A stretch of 64,000 nucleotides of DNA from Gillisia sp. Hel_I_86. Its GTDB lineage: Bacteria > Bacteroidota > Bacteroidia > Flavobacteriales > Flavobacteriaceae. The position numbers and the translations under genes are program-made. Where the stretch lies: NCBI RefSeq assembly GCF_007827275.1, contig NZ_VISE01000001.1, positions 3,224,001 to 3,288,000 on the forward strand, in the 5' to 3' direction. The notes under the pieces were generated by a model. It saw only the letters and a program-made list of their open reading frames with translations. It was not told the origin of the DNA and did not search any database. Every line of letters starts with the position of its first letter. The stretch's first letter is position 1. Below, in pieces: positions 60,442 through 64,000 of the stretch.

Positions 60442-60886
60442 ATAAATTTCATTTTAATGATAATAAAGTTTAAACCATTTCTAAATGTATTGTGAATTTT
60501 TGTATGGATTGTGCGTTGTCAACAGGCTCTTTTGTTTTTTTAGTTTTGGCTTGAGTGCCGGAAAAAAAACAAATGTGCCTGTCTCGAGCGTTGGGCTTTT
60601 GAAAACGTGAATTTTCAGTCATCGCCTTGTAGCTAACAGGTTTTTTCAGGTTTAGTTGGTATTGGATTCCAGAAGAATTTGGTAATGAAAAATCACAGAA
60701 CTCTTTTATTCAACTATCTGTTGGGTATATGTTCCAATTTTTTTAACTCAATGACTATAAAGCGGAAGTTATTTTCCACTTTTTTATTGCTTCAATTTTA
60801 TTAGGTACAAAATTGATATTTTTGGTACTTTTATTCCCTCGTTGAGGGTTTGGTGCCCCGAGGTTTTCGATTCTAAAAACAGCGGT
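60442..60886. other. Gap with short inverted repeats and a structured-element relative
   Basis: No gene is visible. AACAGGC near 60522 and GCCTGT near 60575 are complementary, and TAACAGG recurs near 60634. At 60843-60862 TTGAGGGTTT and CCCCGAGG repeat parts of the nested-palindrome element at 27722-27890. Confidence 0.4.
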
Positions 60887-61450
60887 ATGTCAAGAATAGC
60901 TCTATTCATTTTAATAATCCTAGTTTCTTCCTCAATTGCGGATGCACAAACTAGAAGGTCCAAGGATACCAAGGTTGGGTTTATTGGCGGGTATGTGTAT
61001 GCCGAGGTAAATGGAGAAAAAGATAATGCCAAATGGAACGATTACGGTTCTGGCGTATATGCAGGTACCTTTGTGGATATCTACATTACCGAAAAATTTC
61101 ATTTACAACCTGCTGCAAATTTTGCATATGTAAATGATTTCAATATTGTTTATTTGCCCCTCATGCTCAAATATCAAATAGGGGATAGGGGTTTTAATGT
61201 GCAAGCAGGAACACAGGTCACTTATTTGTTGGGAAGCAACACGGGAACCAAAGATCAATTTGGGTGGGAACTGGGAGCAGGTTTGGGAATGGATATTACC
61301 AAATCTATTTTTATCCAAGGAAGATATACGTATGAGGTGAGTAGGAGAAAAGTGGATGATTTTCTTGGACAGCCTTCCCAGGATTTTAAATTTAACAATA
61401 TAATGATCGGTATTGGTTATAGGTTAAGTCCTGTAGACAGATTATGGTAA
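60887..61450 (+). CDS. Outer-membrane beta-barrel protein
   Basis: The 187-residue product has a signal peptide (MSRIALFILIILVSSSIADAQ) and an eight-strand-like barrel with alternating residues (VGFIGGYVYAEVNG, LGAGLGMDITKSIFIQGRYTYEVS), ending in IGIGYRLSP. It matches the general PorT/OmpA-like beta-barrel class; role is unknown. ATG 60887 is chosen for its signal peptide; the in-frame start at 60842 falls in a repeat. Confidence 0.8.
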   Translation: MSRIALFILIILVSSSIADAQTRRSKDTKVGFIGGYVYAEVNGEKDNAKWNDYGSGVYAGTFVDIYITEKFHLQPAANFAYVNDFNIVYLPLMLKYQIGDRGFNVQAGTQVTYLLGSNTGTKDQFGWELGAGLGMDITKSIFIQGRYTYEVSRRKVDDFLGQPSQDFKFNNIMIGIGYRLSPVDRLW

Positions 61451-61482
61451 GCTGATCTTAGAGATTATTATAAAAATATTTT

Positions 61483-61902
61483 ATGAAATTAATAATTATT
61501 AATGGTCCCAATCTTAATTTGTTGGGCACTCGCGAACCAGATACTTACGGAGACAAGAGTTTTGAAGATTACTTTTCCAAGTTGCAATTTCAGTTTAGGG
61601 ATGTGGAATTGTCCCATTTCCAGAGCAACATAGAAGGGGAGCTCATAGATGAGATCCAAAAAGCCGATAAGGAATTTGATGGTATTATATTAAATGCCGC
61701 AGCCTATACACATACTTCTATAGGTATTGGGGATGCAATTAAAGCAATTTCCACTCCTGTAGTCGAGGTTCATATTTCCAACACATTTTCAAGAGAAAAA
61801 TTTCGGCATAAATCGTTTATCTCCCCCCAGGCCAAAGGAGTAATAATAGGCTTTGGTTTGCAAAGTTACGATTTGGCGATCTCGAGTTTTGTAAAAAAGT
61901 AA
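61483..61902 (+). CDS. aroQ: Type II 3-dehydroquinate dehydratase
   Basis: The 139-residue enzyme converts 3-dehydroquinate to 3-dehydroshikimate in the shikimate pathway. It has the N-terminal signature NGPNLNLLGTREPDTYG with catalytic Tyr22 in the flexible loop, plus AAAYTHTS and EVHISN with the catalytic His, and Arg in the lid region. It is 4 nt upstream of the next gene and probably co-transcribed. Confidence 0.95.
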   Translation: MKLIIINGPNLNLLGTREPDTYGDKSFEDYFSKLQFQFRDVELSHFQSNIEGELIDEIQKADKEFDGIILNAAAYTHTSIGIGDAIKAISTPVVEVHISNTFSREKFRHKSFISPQAKGVIIGFGLQSYDLAISSFVKK

Positions 61903-61906
61903 TTCG

Positions 61907-62629
61907 ATGTCTAAATCCTATTTAAATTGGAGTAGCGGTAAGGACTCGGCTTTAGCTTTGTACAAAATTCAGGATAGTGAAGCCTATAAAGTTGAAAAAT
62001 TGGTGACTACCGTAAATTCTGAAGTAGATCGGGTTTCCATGCATGGTCTTCGAATTGAATTGTTGAAACGTCAGGCAGCTAGTCTTGAAATACCGTTACA
62101 GCTAATAGCGTTGAATGGCACGGTTTCTATGAAGGAATATAATGCTGTCATGATTAGTATTGTTAACCAATTGAAAACGGAAGGTTATTCAAATGCTATA
62201 TTTGGGGATATATTTTTGGAAGATCTTAGAAAGTATAGAGAAGATCAATTGAACAATATTGGAATCAAGACTGTTTTTCCATTATGGAAAAAAGATACAA
62301 AGGAATTAATCCTCAAATTTATCAACCTTGGGTTTAAAGCCATTACAGTTTGTGTAAATGCAAAAGTATTGGATAAATCTTTCTGTGGAAGGGAAATTGA
62401 TTTGGGATTTATAGAGAGCTTGCCAGAAAGTGTTGATCCTTGTGGAGAGCATGGAGAATTTCATACTTTTGTGTATGATGGGCCTAATTTTAAAGAGCCT
62501 GTAGGATTTGAAGTAGGAGAAATTATCGAAAGAAAATATACGCCTTATAAAACCGATAATGATTGTTTTAAAAACAATGTCCAATCTTGGGATACCGCTT
62601 TTTGGTATTGTGATCTCCTCCCGAAATAA
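61907..62629 (+). CDS. PP-loop ATPase of the Dph6/diphthine-ammonia-ligase family
   Basis: The 240-residue protein has the PP-loop SSGKDS (residues 9-14) and the family motifs MHGLRIELLKRQA, AIFGDIFLEDLRKYRE and GEHGEFHTFVYDGP. The archaeal/eukaryotic members amidate diphthine on EF2; bacteria lack diphthamide, so the substrate here is unknown. It follows aroQ by 4 nt. Confidence 0.88.
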   Translation: MSKSYLNWSSGKDSALALYKIQDSEAYKVEKLVTTVNSEVDRVSMHGLRIELLKRQAASLEIPLQLIALNGTVSMKEYNAVMISIVNQLKTEGYSNAIFGDIFLEDLRKYREDQLNNIGIKTVFPLWKKDTKELILKFINLGFKAITVCVNAKVLDKSFCGREIDLGFIESLPESVDPCGEHGEFHTFVYDGPNFKEPVGFEVGEIIERKYTPYKTDNDCFKNNVQSWDTAFWYCDLLPK

Positions 62630-62632
62630 AAT

Positions 62633-62661
62633 AAAAAAGCTCCGATATTACGGAGCTTTTT
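62633..62661 (+). terminator. Terminator after the aroQ operon
   Basis: AAAAGCTCCG (62635-62644) pairs with CGGAGCTTTT (62651-62660) around ATATTA; A and T runs on both sides would allow use from either strand, including for lpd. Confidence 0.9.
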
Positions 62662-62778
62662 GTTGTAACCTATATAATGATGCTAATTAGATAGCTTGGT
62701 CGAAGGTTCAAAAACATCTCGACTACGCTGGATGTTACATTTTAAATATTATTATTAGAATATAATATAAAAATAGTT

Positions 62779-64000
62779 TTATAAATGGATCACTTCATCG
62801 TAAGCTGCGGCAACAGCTTCCATCACTGCTTCACTCATAGTTGGATGTGGGTGAATAGTTTTTAAAACTTCATGTCCTGTAGTTTCCAATTTTCTTCCTA
62901 GAACTGCTTCCGCGATCATATCGGTTACTCCGGCACCTATCATATGGCAACCTAGCCATTCGCCATATTTGGCATCGAAAATCACTTTTACGAACCCATC
63001 TGGAGTTCCTGCAGCTTTCGCTTTTCCTGAAGCTGAAAAAGGGAACTTCCCAATCTTCAACTCATATCCAGCTTCTTTAGCTTGCTTTTCAGTCATTCCC
63101 ACCGACGCAATTTCTGGAGTAGCATAGGTACATCCGGGAATGTTTCCATAGTCTATCGCTTCCACATGAACTCCTGCGATCTTTTCTACACAAGTAATAC
63201 CTTCTGCAGATGCTACGTGCGCCAGTGCTGGACCATCCACGACGTCTCCAATCGCATAAATTCCTGCAACGTTTGTTTGGTACCACTCGTTTACAACGAT
63301 TTTATCTCTATCGGTCTTAATGCCCAGTTCTTCCAAACCTATATTTTCAATATTGGTTTTTATACCAACTGCGGAAAGTACGATCTCTGCTTCTAAAGTT
63401 TCTTCGCCTTTTTTGGTCTTAACTTTGGCTTTTATTATTTTTCCTGAAGTATCCACACTCTCTACAGAAGAATTCGTCATTACCTTGATTCCGGCTTTCT
63501 TTACACTTCTTTCAAACTGTTTGGATATTTCTTCGTCTTCCAAAGGCACTAAATTGGGAAGGAATTCCACCAAAGTCACTTCTGTGCCCATGGCATTGTA
63601 AAAATGGGCAAATTCAACTCCAATTGCTCCAGAACCCACCACGATCATGGATTTTGGTTGTGTCTTTAAAGTCATTGCTTCTCGATACCCAATTACTTTT
63701 TTACCATCTTGTTTAAGATTTGGCAATTCCCTGGATCTGGCGCCGGTTGCCACGATTATATGGTCTGCTTCAACGTCTTTGGTCTTATTATCCTTATCTG
63801 TAACCTGAACTTTTTTTCCAACTTTAAGTTTTCCAAAACCTTCAATAACATCAATTTTGTTCTTCTTCATTAAGAACTGAACTCCTTTGCTCATACTATC
63901 GGCCACATCCCTACTGCGTTTTACTACAGCACTAAAATCTTTATCGGGTTTTTCAAGGCTAAGTCCGTAGTCCTCGGCATGTTTTAAATAATCGAATACC
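62779..64000 (-). CDS. lpdA: Dihydrolipoyl dehydrogenase, N-terminus beyond window
   Basis: The frame stays open to the right edge (about 406 residues visible; full enzymes have about 465), so the FAD GxGxxG and active disulfide lie outside. Visible are a second nucleotide-binding motif (VVGSGAIGVEFAHFYNAMG), AIGDVVDGPALAHVASAEG and the C-terminal catalytic HPHPTMSEAVMEA. It is the E3 component of pyruvate and 2-oxoglutarate dehydrogenase complexes. The GTG near 63906 is internal: upstream codons (VFDYLKHAEDYG) continue the family. Confidence 0.95.
   Translation of the reverse strand, partial: VFDYLKHAEDYGLSLEKPDKDFSAVVKRSRDVADSMSKGVQFLMKKNKIDVIEGFGKLKVGKKVQVTDKDNKTKDVEADHIIVATGARSRELPNLKQDGKKVIGYREAMTLKTQPKSMIVVGSGAIGVEFAHFYNAMGTEVTLVEFLPNLVPLEDEEISKQFERSVKKAGIKVMTNSSVESVDTSGKIIKAKVKTKKGEETLEAEIVLSAVGIKTNIENIGLEELGIKTDRDKIVVNEWYQTNVAGIYAIGDVVDGPALAHVASAEGITCVEKIAGVHVEAIDYGNIPGCTYATPEIASVGMTEKQAKEAGYELKIGKFPFSASGKAKAAGTPDGFVKVIFDAKYGEWLGCHMIGAGVTDMIAEAVLGRKLETTGHEVLKTIHPHPTMSEAVMEAVAAAYDEVIHL

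Overview
The window is chromosomal DNA from a member of the Bacteroidota, most likely family Flavobacteriaceae. The support is the low GC, the TTTG / TAnnTTTG promoters, the Flavobacteria-type protein families (DUF5916, DUF6090, DUF4252, YHYH, MORN, LytTR with LytS-like kinase, an EF-G paralogue) and many short dispersed intergenic repeats. I cannot name the genus from sequence alone.

Region 1 (1-18541) is a pigment locus of the aryl polyene / flexirubin type. It continues past the left edge, where an FAD-dependent oxidoreductase is cut off. An MIO-type aromatic ammonia-lyase would supply a cinnamate/coumarate starter and a PaaK-like ligase could activate it. A type II PKS/fatty-acid-like set (ketosynthases, chain-length-factor-like partner, truncated ketosynthase-like protein, ACP, ketoreductase, two dehydratases) would extend it. 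A thioesterase, LpxL-type acyltransferase, C45-type acyltransferase/hydrolase, GT2-DUF2062 protein, NodB deacetylase, LolA-like carrier and MMPL exporter would finish and export the product. From 630 on, all genes are on the plus strand, many overlapping, as in one long operon.

Region 2 (18542-33176) holds a repeat-rich gap, a PRC-barrel protein, a DMT transporter, a frameshifted msrA relic, an EF-G paralogue whose catalytic switch-II His is Leu, a DUF5916 outer-membrane protein, a 147-bp nested-palindrome element, and a TetR-ABC-HlyD-TolC operon. The ABC protein keeps Walker A but has lost the other ATPase motifs.

Region 3 (33177-43672) has a broken metallo-beta-lactamase-fold gene and a PepSY-like lipoprotein. 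A LytS/LytTR two-component pair then faces a run of small secreted or lipoprotein genes (EF-hand, truncated CotH, DUF6090, YHYH, MORN, SCO1). Next come a large repeat mosaic, a DUF423 gene and a complete IS4/Tn5-like insertion sequence with 16-bp inverted repeats and a 9-bp target duplication.

Region 4 (43673-64000) is mostly housekeeping. It has a five-gene minus-strand operon (rmuC, serine hydrolase, small membrane protein, thioesterase, SBF transporter) and a cobalamin uptake locus: a btuF-btuC-btuD-like operon diverging from a riboswitch-controlled TonB receptor. It continues with an S41 peptidase, an ECF sigma / DUF4252 operon, purB, a small winged-helix regulator unit with a visible shared operator, an outer-membrane beta-barrel protein, aroQ, a Dph6-like ATPase and a partial dihydrolipoyl dehydrogenase. 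Two repeat families (one about 130-160 bp, one modular with shared ends) and several REP-like hairpins fill most of the larger gaps. I saw no tRNA, rRNA or CRISPR array.
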